Below are positions 7,178 through 16,635 of a stretch of 64,000 nucleotides of DNA, in pieces. The translations under genes were made by a program, and so were the position numbers. Position 1 is the stretch's first letter, and the number at the start of each line of letters is the position of its first letter. The stretch lies in NCBI RefSeq assembly GCF_004801395.1, contig NZ_SSOA01000002.1:310001-374000 (forward strand), in the 5' to 3' direction. The notes beneath the pieces were generated by a model. That model had not been told where the DNA came from. It did no database searches and saw nothing but the letters and a program-made list of their open reading frames with translations. This DNA comes from Gillisella terrae. GTDB taxonomy: Bacteria > Pseudomonadota > Alphaproteobacteria > Rhizobiales > Rhizobiaceae.

Positions 7178-10100
7178 TTAGAACTCAAATATCTGTCGGA
7201 AAACGCCCGGCGCGATAATTGAAAGTGGATTAACGGCGAGATGGGGTGACTCCGTTGCCCCAGTCAGTTTGAAGGTGATTCCGAGCAGGCCGCGATCACG
7301 GCCATTGCCAAGAATGAACCCAATGATTGGCACCTCGGCAAACAGGCGGTTCAAGCCATAGGCAGGCATGAAGGTGCCGGTCATTTCCATATTGCCGCGC
7401 GCATCCTTGATCACACCCTGAAAAGAAGCCCCAACCTGCTCACCGCGTACAACACCGTTTTCGGTCGACAACACGCCGTTTTTGTAAATCAGGCGGGCAA
7501 AAGCGCGCTGAAATTTTTCGCTGCTCACATCAATATTTTGCTTCACGGCGCTATTGAGGCTTCGTCCATCATTCGGCGTTGGTGTGGTGACGATCTTTTG
7601 CAGCTTTTCCTCATTCTCCACTCTGAAGTTGCGCAGATCGAGGCTGCCTGTCCAGTTCTTGGGGATATCGCCACGAATGCGCAAATCCAGCATACCGCCG
7701 CGCATATGGTTGTAAAGATCCACCAGACGCGCCAAGTCACCCGCATCACTGGTAATGACGGATATCTGATCAGAGCGTCCATCCTTGCCCGATTGCACCA
7801 CAATAGCCTGACCACTGCTGGTGACACCGCTCATGTTCAGCAGGATCAACCCGCCGTCCCGTGCGCCGTAACGCAGTTTCACCCCGCCGAGACTTTCATT
7901 ATTGAAGCCCACGACCTTGTCCAGGCCAACACTGAGGTCAAGGTTGAGCTTGTCCGCGCTCTTGTCTGATGATGAAGAATCGCCACCACTGCCGGACTTC
8001 AGCTTCTTGAACAATGAGCGCGCATCCAATGCCGCGCCATCCACCTTGACCGAGGTGACGCCCTTGTTGGTGCGCAAACTGACGCTGAAATCATCCTGAC
8101 TTGCGAGTTTGACACGATCAAAGTCGGCAGAGACAACGCCGGTCTTGGAGACAAGCATTTTGCCCTGCACACCAAAGCCGTCACCGGAGAAATTGAGTTT
8201 ATCAAGCGTGTTCAAAGAGCCCTTGGTGGTCAGCTCCAGGGATAGTTTTGCCGAAATGCCTGGCCCCTTGCTCCAGCCGAGCCATGGCACGTTCACAGTG
8301 GCTTTGCCCAGGTCTGCCTTGACCATCTGCCTCTGCTCATCAAGACGAGACAGTTCAAGATCAATTGGCCCATCGATCAGCCCTTTCAAATCGGGCACCA
8401 GTTTATCGCGCTGCGAGTCGCTCAACGTCCCTTCGACACTCCACGACGGCGGTCGTTTGGAATTGCGCTCAATCGGCTGGGTGAGATTGATCTGCATGGG
8501 AATGCCATCAATATCCCCCGTGCCATCCAACACTGCATTTTTATCATCAATCGCCAGACCGCCGGTAAAACCGGTTATTTTTCGCTCCTGATAAGGGCGC
8601 GTCAAATCAACGTTCTTCAATTGCAGATCAGCGTGCCAAACCGGCGGTGGCGGATCCTGCTCGTCCAGCAGACCGCCGAAGAACTCCACATGCGCCTTGA
8701 TATCACCTTTGAAATCATCGGGCACAAAATCGGTCCTCTGCAAACCCTCTATGGGCTTGAAGGTCGAAAGTTCTGCCACGGCATCCGCCGCACCACTGAG
8801 CGATAGATCAATTTTGGCCATCAGTGGTTTGAGATAGACATCATCAATCGTGAACGTCCCTCGATCCACACTCACCTTGCGTCCGGAGGCGAAATAGGAT
8901 GTGCCGCTATCAATCGCCACCTGAAGCTTTGGGCCTTCGAGATCAAAATGGCCGACCATATCGCGGATTGGCGGAATATTGCCCGTCGTGCTCATCCGCG
9001 CATTGGCAATATCAAACTTTATCCGCAACTCGTCCGGTCCCAGCAGCAATGGGGTGGGAATAAATGTCATTCGGCCAGCCGGAATAAACACATCAATCGA
9101 CGCATTGCTGATGGTGCCGCCAAACAAATTGGCCAACACCCACACGCGCGGCTTGGCTGCCATCCAGTAAGGCCATAGTTGCTTGACAAAGCCGGTCCTC
9201 ATTTCCTCCAGCTTGCCGCTAAAACGGATTTCGGGCGATTTATCGCCAAAGCGCACATTCAATGTGGAATGCATCATTCCATTGGGAGTTGAAACCGTCA
9301 ACTCACTGAAACTAAGATCACGTGTCGATGGAACAAACCGACCAAAAGCCTTAATCGAAAAAGGAAAACTATCTTCGCCTGCGGCAGGGACCGATGCCGT
9401 TCCTTGATCAATCAGCAAATCAATGCCAATTCCGGCTGCCGTATCACCCGGATCACGCTTGAGCCGATCAAGATCCACAAACCCGCCATTGAAGGGTACA
9501 TGCAAAGGGCCAAAATCGAAAGTTGAGCGACGAATTTCCGCCGTCAGCCGATCAAAATCATAGGCAACATTGATATCGGCCTGCGTCAGATGCTGCTCCT
9601 CGCCATCCACGTAGATCGTACCATCGGCTGTTCGCATCCGCATTTCCAGTGCGGGTTTGCTGTCTGGCGCTGCTCGGCGCGCAACGAGATCAACATTAAC
9701 CTTGGTATCTGCACCTTCACGGCGCGAACCGTCGGGCAAAAACTTCATGGTAAAAGGCGTTGCCACAAGGTTGCTCATGGTGGCGGTCAAAGCGACCGCA
9801 CGGCCCTTGTCAGACTGGGCTTCGGCTGAAATGTGGCTCACCTTGCCATCAATGGAAACCTGGCCTTGAATAGCCAACGCATCGCCTTTGCGCCGGGTCA
9901 TGACCAGATCATCGATAGAGACGGCGACTGCACGGTCGATATTGTCTCTGGCGGTGAGGGAGATACCACCGATGCGTAGCCGATCCAAACCACCGCGCGC
10001 AATGAAGCCGCGCACGTCATCGACATTGAGAAACAGGTTTTCCAAAAGCTCTGGAAATTGATCAATCCGAAAATTGGCAAGGCTGAAATTACCCTTGCCC

Positions 10101-10594
10101 ACAAAGGGGGACCGATCAAAATGAATATTGTCAGCCTCGATCTCCGAAACGGATATACGCCCAATCAGGATTTGCAGCGGGCTTATCACCAGTTTGACCA
10201 CGCCCGTTTCCGCCACAAGCTCTCCTGATGCCGGGTCGCGGAGCCGCAAATTCTTGGCTGCCACCGCCAACCGCCATCGTTTGGAAAAGCGGATCGATGT
10301 TTTGCCAATTTCGGCGTTAAAGCGATCACCAAGAGACGCTTGAAGCTGGGTACGGGCAAGCGTTGACAACGCCTGATCCAGAGTACCGGTTTCGATCGCT
10401 GCACTCACCGCGCCAATCGAGAGGGCAGCAATCACAAAGATCCACAAAATGAACCGGTAAAACTTGCGCGTAAAACCAAAACGAGGTGGGCAGTGCACAA
10501 CAAGGCTGTCTTCAGCCTGCGCGGATGGCATAGACTCCAGGGACACAATATCGCGTTTACGAAAATGGACCTTCTCGCCCCGGATTTCCCCCAT
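7178..10594 (-). CDS. Large AsmA/YhdP-like membrane-anchored protein (DUF3971 and AsmA C-terminal type)
   Basis: About 1138 residues. A cytoplasmic N-terminus is followed by one membrane segment (FYRFILWIFVIAALSIGAVSAA, near residues 45-65). The rest is long, beta-rich and repetitive, and presumably periplasmic. Its end (NPLSIIAPGVFRQIFEF) is typical of AsmA-like C-termini in this group. The family, with YhdP, TamB and AsmA, is thought to bridge the envelope and help move phospholipid to the outer membrane. I chose ATG 10594, preceded by AGGAGATACGGACGAGGC; the frame is open to 10633. It is divergent from bcp, and its stop touches the palindromic repeat array. Confidence 0.8.
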   Translation of the reverse strand: MGEIRGEKVHFRKRDIVSLESMPSAQAEDSLVVHCPPRFGFTRKFYRFILWIFVIAALSIGAVSAAIETGTLDQALSTLARTQLQASLGDRFNAEIGKTSIRFSKRWRLAVAAKNLRLRDPASGELVAETGVVKLVISPLQILIGRISVSEIEADNIHFDRSPFVGKGNFSLANFRIDQFPELLENLFLNVDDVRGFIARGGLDRLRIGGISLTARDNIDRAVAVSIDDLVMTRRKGDALAIQGQVSIDGKVSHISAEAQSDKGRAVALTATMSNLVATPFTMKFLPDGSRREGADTKVNVDLVARRAAPDSKPALEMRMRTADGTIYVDGEEQHLTQADINVAYDFDRLTAEIRRSTFDFGPLHVPFNGGFVDLDRLKRDPGDTAAGIGIDLLIDQGTASVPAAGEDSFPFSIKAFGRFVPSTRDLSFSELTVSTPNGMMHSTLNVRFGDKSPEIRFSGKLEEMRTGFVKQLWPYWMAAKPRVWVLANLFGGTISNASIDVFIPAGRMTFIPTPLLLGPDELRIKFDIANARMSTTGNIPPIRDMVGHFDLEGPKLQVAIDSGTSYFASGRKVSVDRGTFTIDDVYLKPLMAKIDLSLSGAADAVAELSTFKPIEGLQRTDFVPDDFKGDIKAHVEFFGGLLDEQDPPPPVWHADLQLKNVDLTRPYQERKITGFTGGLAIDDKNAVLDGTGDIDGIPMQINLTQPIERNSKRPPSWSVEGTLSDSQRDKLVPDLKGLIDGPIDLELSRLDEQRQMVKADLGKATVNVPWLGWSKGPGISAKLSLELTTKGSLNTLDKLNFSGDGFGVQGKMLVSKTGVVSADFDRVKLASQDDFSVSLRTNKGVTSVKVDGAALDARSLFKKLKSGSGGDSSSSDKSADKLNLDLSVGLDKVVGFNNESLGGVKLRYGARDGGLILLNMSGVTSSGQAIVVQSGKDGRSDQISVITSDAGDLARLVDLYNHMRGGMLDLRIRGDIPKNWTGSLDLRNFRVENEEKLQKIVTTPTPNDGRSLNSAVKQNIDVSSEKFQRAFARLIYKNGVLSTENGVVRGEQVGASFQGVIKDARGNMEMTGTFMPAYGLNRLFAEVPIIGFILGNGRDRGLLGITFKLTGATESPHLAVNPLSIIAPGVFRQIFEF

Positions 10595-10717
10595 GCCTCG
10601 TCCGTATCTCCTGAAAATTCCACAGAATCGCATGGACGTCGCTGGACGCCATTGCCATGCCCTCTATATCTTGAAGCAACCTGTATTTCCAGAAACCGAC
10701 AAAAGAAAGGTATCGGC

Positions 10718-11188
10718 ATGGCCGATTTGGCGATTGGACAGATTGCTCCAGACTTTATGTTACCCCGCGATGGCGGCGGCACTGTGGCGCTCTCATCTTT
10801 TCGAGGTAAACCCGTGGTGGTTTATTTCTACCCAAAAGACAACACGAGCGGCTGCACCGTTGAGGCAACGGCCTTTACCGCGCTTGCCGATGCCTTTGAA
10901 AAAGCCAATGCCGTGGTGATTGGCATCTCGCCCGACTCTGTCAAGAGCCATGATAAATTTGTGGCAAAGCACAATCTTTCCATCATCCTTGGCTCCGATG
11001 AAGAAAAAACCACCCTTGAGGCCTATCAGGTGTGGAAGGAGAAAAGCATGTATGGCAAAACCTATATGGGTGTCGAGCGCACCACCTACCTGATCGACCG
11101 CGATGGTAAAATTGCCGCCATCTGGCCAAAGGTGAAAGTGCCCGGCCACGCCGAAGCCGTGCTGAAAGCTGTCGAGGAACTCGGCTGA
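10718..11188 (+). CDS. bcp: Thioredoxin-dependent thiol peroxidase (BCP family), single-cysteine type
   Basis: The 156-residue protein has the peroxiredoxin fold signature PDFMLP, VVVYFYPKDNTSGCT and the peroxidatic Cys46. Peroxiredoxins of this family reduce hydrogen peroxide and alkyl hydroperoxides in the cytoplasm. Position 51, where E. coli BCP has its resolving cysteine, is threonine, and no other cysteine occurs. The enzyme would therefore use the one-cysteine mechanism, resolved by an external thiol. The ATG at 10718 follows AAAGG by seven bases. The open frame extends upstream to 10493, but that part overlaps the divergent gene and is not supported. Confidence 0.9.
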   Translation: MADLAIGQIAPDFMLPRDGGGTVALSSFRGKPVVVYFYPKDNTSGCTVEATAFTALADAFEKANAVVIGISPDSVKSHDKFVAKHNLSIILGSDEEKTTLEAYQVWKEKSMYGKTYMGVERTTYLIDRDGKIAAIWPKVKVPGHAEAVLKAVEELG

Positions 11189-11221
11189 ACAAAGCTCTCC
11201 CAAGCATCGGCTGCATTGAAA

Positions 11222-11307
11222 AGAAACCCGGTTCCCACTTTTCGGCCGATGCTTTTTCTTTCGCATCGGGTTATCCGAAAACCGGTTCCCACTTTTCGGC
11301 CGATGCT
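11222..11307. repeat. Second palindromic repeat pair
   Basis: Two copies of the same unit as at 7037-7177 lie between bcp and the DUF455 gene. The first (from about 11222) has a slightly changed left arm; the second (11274-11307) is truncated like the last copy of the other array. The core GGTTCCCACTTTTCGG and the CCGATGC/GCATCGG dyad are the same. They end 14 bases before the next start codon. Confidence 0.85.
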
Positions 11308-11320
11308 GTAGAACCACCCC

Positions 11321-12160
11321 ATGCCTGATATATCTTTGCCTGACACATCTTTTCAAACACTCCGCGCCGGCGCGACAATGGCCATTGTCGCGTCAGACCT
11401 CGATGACAAGATCCGCCTTGCACAGGAAACGGCAAGGCGGTGGCATAGTCGCAATCTCTCTTTGCGCTCGCCACTTGATCCGCCCTTGCCAGACAGGCCG
11501 GGACGCCCTTCAAAACCTGTTCTCGTGCCGCCAAAAGCCACGGAAAAGCGCTCGCTGCACACCCTGCCCGGCCGCATTGCCATGCTGCATGCACTCGCAC
11601 ATATAGAATTGAATGCTGTCGATCTCGCGCTGGATATTGTCGCACGTTTTGCCAGCGAGCCTGTACCACATTCCTTCTTTGATGGCTGGATGCTGGTGGC
11701 CTTTGAGGAGGCCAAGCATTTTGGTTTGGTGCGCGATCGCCTGAGAGCATTGGGTGCCGATTATGGCGATATGAGCGCCCATGACGGCCTGTGGCAGGCC
11801 GCCCATTCGACCCGCAACGACCTCACGGCCCGGCTTGCCGTCGTGCCGCTGATTTTGGAAGCACGCGGCCTTGATGTGACGCCGTCACTGCAAGTCAAAA
11901 TGCGAGAAACCGGCGACCATGAAAGCGCTGATGTCTTAAAGACAATCTATGACGATGAGAAAGGCCATGTTGCCGTTGGCGCAAAGTGGTTTCGCTTTTT
12001 GTGCGCCCGTGAAAAGCGCGATCCGGCCAAAACATTTCAGGAACTGGTGCGGGCCAATTTCCGTGGCACGCTGAAAGCTCCGTTCAACGACATCGCCCGC
12101 GCGGAAGCAGGCCTGACACCCTCTTTTTATCGCAGCCTGTCCTCCATCAGCCACGCATAA
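11321..12160 (+). CDS. DUF455 ferritin-like protein
   Basis: The 279-residue protein has the spaced carboxylate and histidine motifs of a di-iron four-helix bundle: HALAHIELNAVDLALD, FEEAKHF, ILEARGLD and DEKGHV. These match DUF455 proteins. The fold is ferritin-like, and some related proteins modify RNA or act as oxygenases, but the reaction of this group is not established. No signal peptide is evident, so it is cytoplasmic. It starts 14 bases after the palindromic repeats and is followed, after about 130 bases, by an M23 peptidase gene on the same strand. Confidence 0.8.
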   Translation: MPDISLPDTSFQTLRAGATMAIVASDLDDKIRLAQETARRWHSRNLSLRSPLDPPLPDRPGRPSKPVLVPPKATEKRSLHTLPGRIAMLHALAHIELNAVDLALDIVARFASEPVPHSFFDGWMLVAFEEAKHFGLVRDRLRALGADYGDMSAHDGLWQAAHSTRNDLTARLAVVPLILEARGLDVTPSLQVKMRETGDHESADVLKTIYDDEKGHVAVGAKWFRFLCAREKRDPAKTFQELVRANFRGTLKAPFNDIARAEAGLTPSFYRSLSSISHA

Positions 12161-12291
12161 TCCCTCTAAATTCAGGGAACTTACCACCTTACCCGCACCA
12201 CATAAGACTTTGTTAACCATGACAGAGTGTAATGGAAGGAGATCGATTCTGCCGTGATGCGCGGCAGACAAGCCAATATCCGGGGTGCGAG

Positions 12292-13551
12292 ATGGGCAAA
12301 AGCGGCTTGAACGGCTTCTGGACACGCGCGCAAAAGCAGCATGTCCTGATCCTGGCATCAGGCGACACGATCCGCCATATGAACATACGTCCATGGATGG
12401 CGGGCGCTGCCGTTACACTCGCCGCTGTCGGCTGCATTGGCTATCTTGGCGCAACATCCTATCTTGTCATGCGCGATAGCCTGATTGGTGCCTCCATGGC
12501 CCGCCAGGCGCGCATGCAGCACGATTATGAAGACCGGATTTCGGCGCTTCGCGCTCAGGTGGACCGCGTCACCTCCCGCCAATTGCTAGACCAGCAAGTG
12601 GTGGAAGAAAAATTGCAAAGTCTGCTCGAGCAGCAAATGGCTCTTTCTGCCCGCAGCGGCAAGCTCGGATCCTTGCTGGATCGCGCCGGTGACGTTGGCA
12701 TTCTGACCTCACCAGATGCATCACAAGCGTCGTCGGAAAAAGCTGACGTTTCTGAGCCCGCGTTGAACACGAGCGCAAAAAGCAATCGTACAAAGCTGTT
12801 TGGTGCTGGCCTGCAAACGAGCTCATCCACCGAAACCGTGGCGGACAATGCTGACCGCGTCTTTCAAAATGTAACATTGTCCCTGAAGCAAATTCAGCAA
12901 AGCCAGCAAGCACGCATTCAATCCCTTACCGCCCAGGCAACCGAAAAAGCCAATGCGATACAGGCAATTTTGGACCGCAATAAAATCAAGCTCGACAGTC
13001 CGGCTGCGGGCGAAGATGCCATGGGCGGCCCCCTCATGCCAGCGGATCCAAAACTCGGCTTTGCACCCACATTGGCAGGGTTGGATGGCGCGCTGAACCG
13101 GCTTGAGACCGCCCGCGATACCGTCAAGGACATGCCCTTCGCCAATCCTGCCCCAACCCATGAAATCACCAGTCCATTTGGCAACCGAACCGATCCGCTT
13201 CTTGGCCGGCTGGCGCTGCACCCCGGCATCGATTTTCGCGCAGCCACGGGTGCGCCGATCAAAAGCGCAGGCGCTGGCAAGGTGCTGGTGGCAGGCGAGG
13301 TGAATGGCTACGGCAATATGGTTGAGATCGACCACGGCCAGGGTGTTACAACCCGCTACGGCCATATGTCGCGCCTCAACGTCAAAACCGGAGATATGGT
13401 CGATGAGGGGCAGGTTATTGGCTTTGCGGGATCCACCGGCCGTTCCACCGGCCCCCACCTGCATTATGAAATCCGCCGAAATGGTGTGCCAATCAACCCG
13501 ATGAGCTTTCTTGTCTCAGGGTTGAAACTGAAGGAACTGGGCTACCAATAA
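12292..13551 (+). CDS. Membrane-anchored M23 metallopeptidase with coiled coil
   Basis: The 419-residue protein has a transmembrane segment (about 34-60), a coiled-coil stretch rich in Glu, Gln and Leu (about 70-115 and again near 190-225), and a C-terminal M23 (LytM) domain. Zinc ligands are visible: the histidine and aspartate of HPGIDF and the HLHYE motif. The other catalytic histidine is in RYGHMS. Such proteins cut peptidoglycan cross-bridges or recruit amidases during growth and division. I chose ATG 12292 because homologues begin near this residue; the frame is open from 12232 but that ATG lacks a ribosome-binding site. Confidence 0.87.
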   Translation: MGKSGLNGFWTRAQKQHVLILASGDTIRHMNIRPWMAGAAVTLAAVGCIGYLGATSYLVMRDSLIGASMARQARMQHDYEDRISALRAQVDRVTSRQLLDQQVVEEKLQSLLEQQMALSARSGKLGSLLDRAGDVGILTSPDASQASSEKADVSEPALNTSAKSNRTKLFGAGLQTSSSTETVADNADRVFQNVTLSLKQIQQSQQARIQSLTAQATEKANAIQAILDRNKIKLDSPAAGEDAMGGPLMPADPKLGFAPTLAGLDGALNRLETARDTVKDMPFANPAPTHEITSPFGNRTDPLLGRLALHPGIDFRAATGAPIKSAGAGKVLVAGEVNGYGNMVEIDHGQGVTTRYGHMSRLNVKTGDMVDEGQVIGFAGSTGRSTGPHLHYEIRRNGVPINPMSFLVSGLKLKELGYQ

Positions 13552-13651
13552 CTGCCTTGGCAGCGTCGGCGGAAAATAGCCTATGGCGCAACCCACTCTT
13601 CACATTTGTTTGTTATTACGAGCAAATAGATGAAAAAAAACGGAAAATGAT

Positions 13652-13885
13652 ATGTGGCTTGAACTTCATGATGGTGACGGACTCCCGATTTACGTGAACA
13701 TGAACAATGTGATCGACTTTCGGTGGTTTGAGCGGGAGCGCTACACATTTTTGCTGACAAATGCGCCGGTGGCCGAAAAACTACACCGTCTGTACGTGCG
13801 AGAAAGTGCCGTTGAAATTATGAGTATGATCAGGCAGGAACAAGAACGCTTGACGACACTGTCACGCGGCACACCCGCCTCGTGA
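13652..13885 (+). CDS. Small hypothetical protein, 77 residues
   Basis: The protein begins MWLELHDGDGLPIYVNMNNV and is mainly beta-strand followed by a basic helix. I do not recognise the family. The pattern of a short strand, a turn, then NMNNVIDFR resembles small FlbD-like proteins in layout only. A weak GGAAAATGAT precedes the start. It lies between the M23 peptidase and photolyase genes on the same strand, with clean gaps on both sides, and codon use looks normal for the region. Confidence 0.6.
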   Translation: MWLELHDGDGLPIYVNMNNVIDFRWFERERYTFLLTNAPVAEKLHRLYVRESAVEIMSMIRQEQERLTTLSRGTPAS

Positions 13886-13972
13886 CCTCAGCCGTTCTTT
13901 TCAAAAGACAAGACTGATCCATGGAATGTGTGACGGCGTATAGAGACCACATCATCCTATGCGAGTTTGCTT

Positions 13973-15427
13973 ATGCCCTCACCGACATCAACAACACTCG
14001 TCTGGCTTCGCAAGGATTTGCGACTGGGCGACAACAGGGCCTTGACGGCTGCCATTCAATCGGCGCAGCCGGTTATCGCCGCCTATATCCGTGAGCCGCA
14101 GGATGCAGACACAGGCCCCTTGGGCGCTGCGCAAGGCTGGTGGCTGCATCATTCCCTTAAAAGCCTTGCCAATGATTTGGAAAAGCTCGGAAGCCGATTG
14201 ATTTTGCGAAGCGGGCCTGCCGCCGATGTGCTGGACACATTGATCAAAGAGACCGGTGCAAATACGGTTCATTGGAACCGTCGTTACGATCCGGCTGGAA
14301 TGGCCATTGACACCCAAATCAAGACCCGTTTGCGACAGGCAGGCTTGACGGCCCACAGCCATAGCGGCTTTCTTTTGCATGAACCATCGCAGGTCAAGAC
14401 TGGCACTGGCGGCTCTTATCGGGTCTACACGCCCTTTTGGCGCGCCATTGAACGTGCAGGCGATCCGCCGCCACCGCTTGCCGCCCCCGATACGATCAAA
14501 ACGCCAGAGATCTGGCCAGACAGCGAGCCTCTTGAAAGCTGGAATCTGCTTCCAACCAAACCCAACTGGGCCAAAACCTTTGCGGAAATTTGGTCGCCGG
14601 GCGAAAATGGCGCGCAACAAAGACTGCAACACTTCATCAAACACGGCTTGAAAGGCTATCGCCGCCAGAGGGACTTTCCGGCAGCCGATTCCACCTCACA
14701 GCTTTCCGCGCATCTGGCATTGGGTGAAATTTCGCCTGCCCAAATCTGGCATGGCACGATTGATCTGCCAGATGCAATTGAGAGCGAAGACATTGTGCAT
14801 TTTCGAAAAGAGCTGGTCTGGCGCGATTTCTCCTATCATTTGCTGTTTCACTTTCCGGCGTTGCGGAGCGAAAACTGGAACGCCAAGTTTGATAGCTTCC
14901 CTTGGGTCAAGAACCAGACTCGACTACAGGCTTGGCAGCAAGGGCGGACGGGCTATCCGATTGTGGATGCTGGAATGCGCCAGCTCTGGCAGCATGGCAC
15001 GATGCATAATCGCGTGCGGATGATTGCGGCCTCTTTTCTGATCAAGGATTTGATGATCGACTGGCGCGAAGGCGAAGCGTGGTTTCGCGATACCCTGCTT
15101 GATGCCGATCCGGCTTCAAACGCTGCCAGCTGGCAATGGGTTGCAGGCTCCGGCGCTGACGCCTCACCGTTTTTTCGCATTTTCAACCCCATCACCCAGG
15201 GCGAGAAATTTGACCCGGACGGAGCCTATATTCGCCAATTTGTGCCGGAACTTGCAAAGCTTCCCAACAGCCTGATCCATAGACCCTTTGAGGCTCCCGC
15301 GCCGATCCTCGCCAAAGCCGGTATTGTTCTTGGCTCAACCTATCCTGAGCCGATTGTCGATCACAAGCATGCCCGTGAAGAGGCTCTGGCCGCCTATAAG
15401 GCCCTGTCTGTGGATGATGGTGATTGA
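13973..15427 (+). CDS. phrB: Deoxyribodipyrimidine photolyase (class I CPD)
   Basis: The 484-residue protein has an N-terminal antenna-binding Rossmann domain (LVWLRKDLRLGDN) and a C-terminal FAD-binding domain with HFRKELVWRDFSYHLLFHFP, then GYPIVDAGMRQLWQHGTMHNRVRM. It ends with DADPASNAASWQWVAGSGADASPFFRIFNP, which carries the tryptophan of the electron-transfer chain. These are class I cyclobutane pyrimidine dimer photolyase motifs. The enzyme uses blue light to reverse UV lesions. ATG 13973 is used; an in-frame TTG at 13967 is less likely. No strong ribosome-binding site is visible. Confidence 0.94.
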   Translation: MPSPTSTTLVWLRKDLRLGDNRALTAAIQSAQPVIAAYIREPQDADTGPLGAAQGWWLHHSLKSLANDLEKLGSRLILRSGPAADVLDTLIKETGANTVHWNRRYDPAGMAIDTQIKTRLRQAGLTAHSHSGFLLHEPSQVKTGTGGSYRVYTPFWRAIERAGDPPPPLAAPDTIKTPEIWPDSEPLESWNLLPTKPNWAKTFAEIWSPGENGAQQRLQHFIKHGLKGYRRQRDFPAADSTSQLSAHLALGEISPAQIWHGTIDLPDAIESEDIVHFRKELVWRDFSYHLLFHFPALRSENWNAKFDSFPWVKNQTRLQAWQQGRTGYPIVDAGMRQLWQHGTMHNRVRMIAASFLIKDLMIDWREGEAWFRDTLLDADPASNAASWQWVAGSGADASPFFRIFNPITQGEKFDPDGAYIRQFVPELAKLPNSLIHRPFEAPAPILAKAGIVLGSTYPEPIVDHKHAREEALAAYKALSVDDGD

Positions 15428-15460
15428 AGCAAGGTTTTTCGTCTTTACCCCTTGCCGCGC

Positions 15461-15479
15461 AATGACATTTCTTGTCATT
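15461..15479. other. Short hairpin after phrB
   Basis: AATGACA (15461-15467) pairs with TGTCATT (15473-15479) around a five-base loop, 34 bases after the phrB stop. No T-run follows, so termination is only possible, not shown. Confidence 0.35.
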
Positions 15480-15589
15480 CAAGCCCTATAGGTTGAAAAC
15501 ACGCACTGTTTTTATGCATTTCCGCCCGCAAAACCGCTATACACCTTTGCTGGAAATGCTCTATCTTCCGGGAAACAGAAAGCGTGATC

Positions 15590-16627
15590 ATGGCATTTCA
15601 CCCCTCCGTACTTGAAGCGATTGGCAACACGCCCCTCATCCGGCTGAAGGCGGCATCACAGGCCACCGGCTGCACCATTCTCGGCAAGGCAGAATTTCTC
15701 AATCCCGGCCAGTCGGTCAAGGATCGCGCCGCCCTCTACATCATCAAGGATGCCGAGCGCCGCGGTCTGCTGCGGCCCGGTGGTGTTATTGTTGAAGGCA
15801 CGGCGGGCAATACCGGCATTGGCCTGACGTTGGTGGCCAAGGCGCTTGGCTATCGCACCGTGATTGTCATTCCGGAAACGCAAAGTCAGGAAAAGAAGGA
15901 CGCCCTGCGTCTGCTGGGAGCAGAGCTGGTGGAAGTGCCTGCCGTTCCCTATAAAAATCCCAATAATTACGTGAAGCTCTCGGGCAGACTGGCCGCGGAG
16001 CTGGCCAAGACCGAGCCAAATGGAGCCATTTGGGCCAACCAGTTTGACAATACCGTCAACCGCAACGCCCATATTGAAACCACTGCCCGCGAGATTTTCG
16101 AACAAACCGCAGGCACGGTTGATGGCTTCATTTGCGCCGTTGGCTCCGGCGGCACGCTGGCGGGCACAGGCATGGGGCTTCGCAATCTCAAGCCATCTGT
16201 CAAAATCGGTCTGGCCGATCCGGAAGGGGCTGCCCTCTATGAATTCTACACCAATGGTGAACTGAAGTCCTCCGGCTCCTCCATCACCGAAGGCATTGGC
16301 CAAGGCCGCATCACCGCCAATCTGGAAGGATTCACGCCGGATTTTGCCTATCAGATCCCGGATGCCGAAGCCCTGCCGATTGTATTTGATCTCGTGGAAC
16401 ACGAAGGCCTGTGCCTTGGCGGCTCCTCAGGCATCAACATTGCCGGTGCCATCCGCTTAGCGCGTGATCTTGGCCCCGGCCATACAATCGTGACGATCCT
16501 GTGCGATTACGGTAATCGTTATCAGTCCAAGCTTTTCAACGCCGATTTTCTCAAGCAAAAAGGTCTGCCACAGCCCGAGTGGATCAGCACCAAGCCTGAT
16601 TTTACCATTCCCTTTGAAACACCGTAA
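15590..16627 (+). CDS. cysK: Cysteine synthase A (O-acetylserine sulfhydrylase)
   Basis: The 345-residue PLP enzyme has the lysine motif QSVKDRAA near residue 41, the GTAGNTGIG substrate loop near 70, and the phosphate-binding GSGGTLAG near 185. It joins O-acetylserine and sulfide to give cysteine. The length, with a C-terminal extension (FNADFLKQKGLP), matches the longer CysK of alphaproteobacteria. ATG 15590 is preferred over GTG 15584. It is followed after eight bases by the alaX-like gene, so they are probably co-transcribed, with the sulfurtransferase fusion gene next; two of the three genes concern sulfur. Confidence 0.92.
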   Translation: MAFHPSVLEAIGNTPLIRLKAASQATGCTILGKAEFLNPGQSVKDRAALYIIKDAERRGLLRPGGVIVEGTAGNTGIGLTLVAKALGYRTVIVIPETQSQEKKDALRLLGAELVEVPAVPYKNPNNYVKLSGRLAAELAKTEPNGAIWANQFDNTVNRNAHIETTAREIFEQTAGTVDGFICAVGSGGTLAGTGMGLRNLKPSVKIGLADPEGAALYEFYTNGELKSSGSSITEGIGQGRITANLEGFTPDFAYQIPDAEALPIVFDLVEHEGLCLGGSSGINIAGAIRLARDLGPGHTIVTILCDYGNRYQSKLFNADFLKQKGLPQPEWISTKPDFTIPFETP

Positions 16628-16635
16628 GGATGACC

